DNA from: Sulfurimonadaceae bacterium
Lineage (GTDB): Bacteria > Campylobacterota > Campylobacteria > Campylobacterales > Sulfurimonadaceae
Direction: 5' to 3'
Assembly: GCA_026193155.1 (NCBI GenBank)
Contig: JAPHSI010000126.1
Location: forward strand, 1-5,507
Length of the DNA: 5,507 nt
Below the pieces are notes generated by a model. It searched no databases and was not told where the DNA came from. It was given only the letters and a program-made list of their open reading frames with translations. Of the stretch, positions 5,156 to 5,507 are shown one piece after another (position 1 is the first letter of the stretch; every line of letters starts with the position of its first letter). Position numbers and translations under genes: made by a program.

Positions 5156-5507
5156 TTAAACATCCCTAACTTTTTTAATTAACTCACGTGACTTCTCTAA
5201 TGCACTTTCCACTTTGTCAAAAACTAAAGCTACAGCCAAACGGCGACCTTTATGAGCTTCAGGTTTTCCAAATACCCTTACATAAGAGTTATCACTAAAT
5301 AGACTATCATCTACTTCTACAACAGGTGCGTAAGAATCGACTTCACTTTTAAATGCGGCAGATGCACCGTCTCCATAGAACGTAAACCCAAGAGGCAATC
5401 CTAAAACTGCACGTAGATGCAGTGCAAATTCACTCTGAGACTGAGTTATTAAAGTAACCATACCTGTATCATGTGGACGAGGGCTGACTTCTGAGAAATA
5501 AACCTCA
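5156..5507 (-). CDS. purT: Formate-dependent phosphoribosylglycinamide formyltransferase, C-terminal part
   Basis: The visible 116 residues are the C-terminal end of PurT, which uses formate and ATP to formylate glycinamide ribonucleotide (GAR) in purine synthesis. The frame runs off the window, so about the first 270 of some 390 residues are missing; the Met encoded at 5461 is internal, not a start. The segment FSEVSPRPHDTGMVTL is the signature of the ATP-grasp active site, and its Glu is a metal ligand in the Escherichia coli enzyme. QSEFALHLRAVLGLPLG and VRVFGKPEAHKGRRLAVAL follow as in E. coli PurT; the paired Arg corresponds to the GAR-phosphate-binding region. PurT does not need 10-formyl-tetrahydrofolate, unlike PurN. 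It is the upstream member of a run with the dehydrogenase (gap 3 bases) and yqaA (gap 9 bases); no shared pathway is obvious. Confidence 0.96.
   Translation of the reverse strand, partial: EVYFSEVSPRPHDTGMVTLITQSQSEFALHLRAVLGLPLGFTFYGDGASAAFKSEVDSYAPVVEVDDSLFSDNSYVRVFGKPEAHKGRRLAVALVFDKVESALEKSRELIKKVRDV

Noticed and set aside
5156..5461. PurT read as a complete 101-residue gene from the ATG at 5461
   Set aside because: The same frame stays open to the window edge and encodes the conserved SEVSPRPHDTG motif directly before that Met, so the Met is internal.

Overview
This AT-rich window most resembles a chromosomal segment of a Campylobacterota (former Epsilonproteobacteria) genome, probably a Sulfurimonas-like free-living chemolithotroph. 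The assignment rests on the low GC, the poly-T-rich promoters with TATAAT boxes but no clear -35, a YajQ gene next to a small helix-turn-helix/coiled-coil gene, and a short non-classical succinate dehydrogenase/fumarate reductase pair. It is an inference from family flavour, not a database result. The window is densely packed: no stretch of 300 bases lacks a gene, and I see no RNA genes, insertion sequences or CRISPR arrays.

Layout, left to right. (1) Positions 1-1116, minus strand: yajQ (nucleotide/cyclic-di-GMP-binding family) followed 11 bases later by a helix-turn-helix protein with a regular leucine heptad coiled coil, whose 3' end is cut by the window edge. A TGnTATAAT promoter sits just upstream of yajQ. 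(2) Positions 1165-3431, minus strand: the iron-sulfur (sdhB/frdB) and flavoprotein (sdhA/frdA) subunits, overlapping by an ATGA. The pair is atypical in three ways: Gln replaces the flavin-linking His, an extra Cys lies in the third Fe-S motif, and no membrane-anchor gene is adjacent. (3) Positions 3474-3511: a compact divergent promoter region serving sdhAB leftward and a small J-domain protein gene rightward. (4) Positions 3510-3827, plus strand: the J-domain gene, converging with and overlapping yqaA by 16 bases. (5) Positions 3812-5507, minus strand: a tight run purT (partial) - D-2-hydroxyacid dehydrogenase - yqaA with gaps of 3 and 9 bases, probably one operon.

Functionally, this is mostly housekeeping metabolism: C4-dicarboxylate redox chemistry, formate-dependent purine synthesis and 2-ketoacid reduction. 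A membrane protein, an Hsp70 co-chaperone and a possible nucleotide-signal/DNA-binding pair accompany it. The observations most worth a second look are the non-classical SdhAB, the start codon of the J-domain gene (its only upstream ATG lies inside the promoter -10 box), and the coupling of yajQ to a DNA-binding protein.
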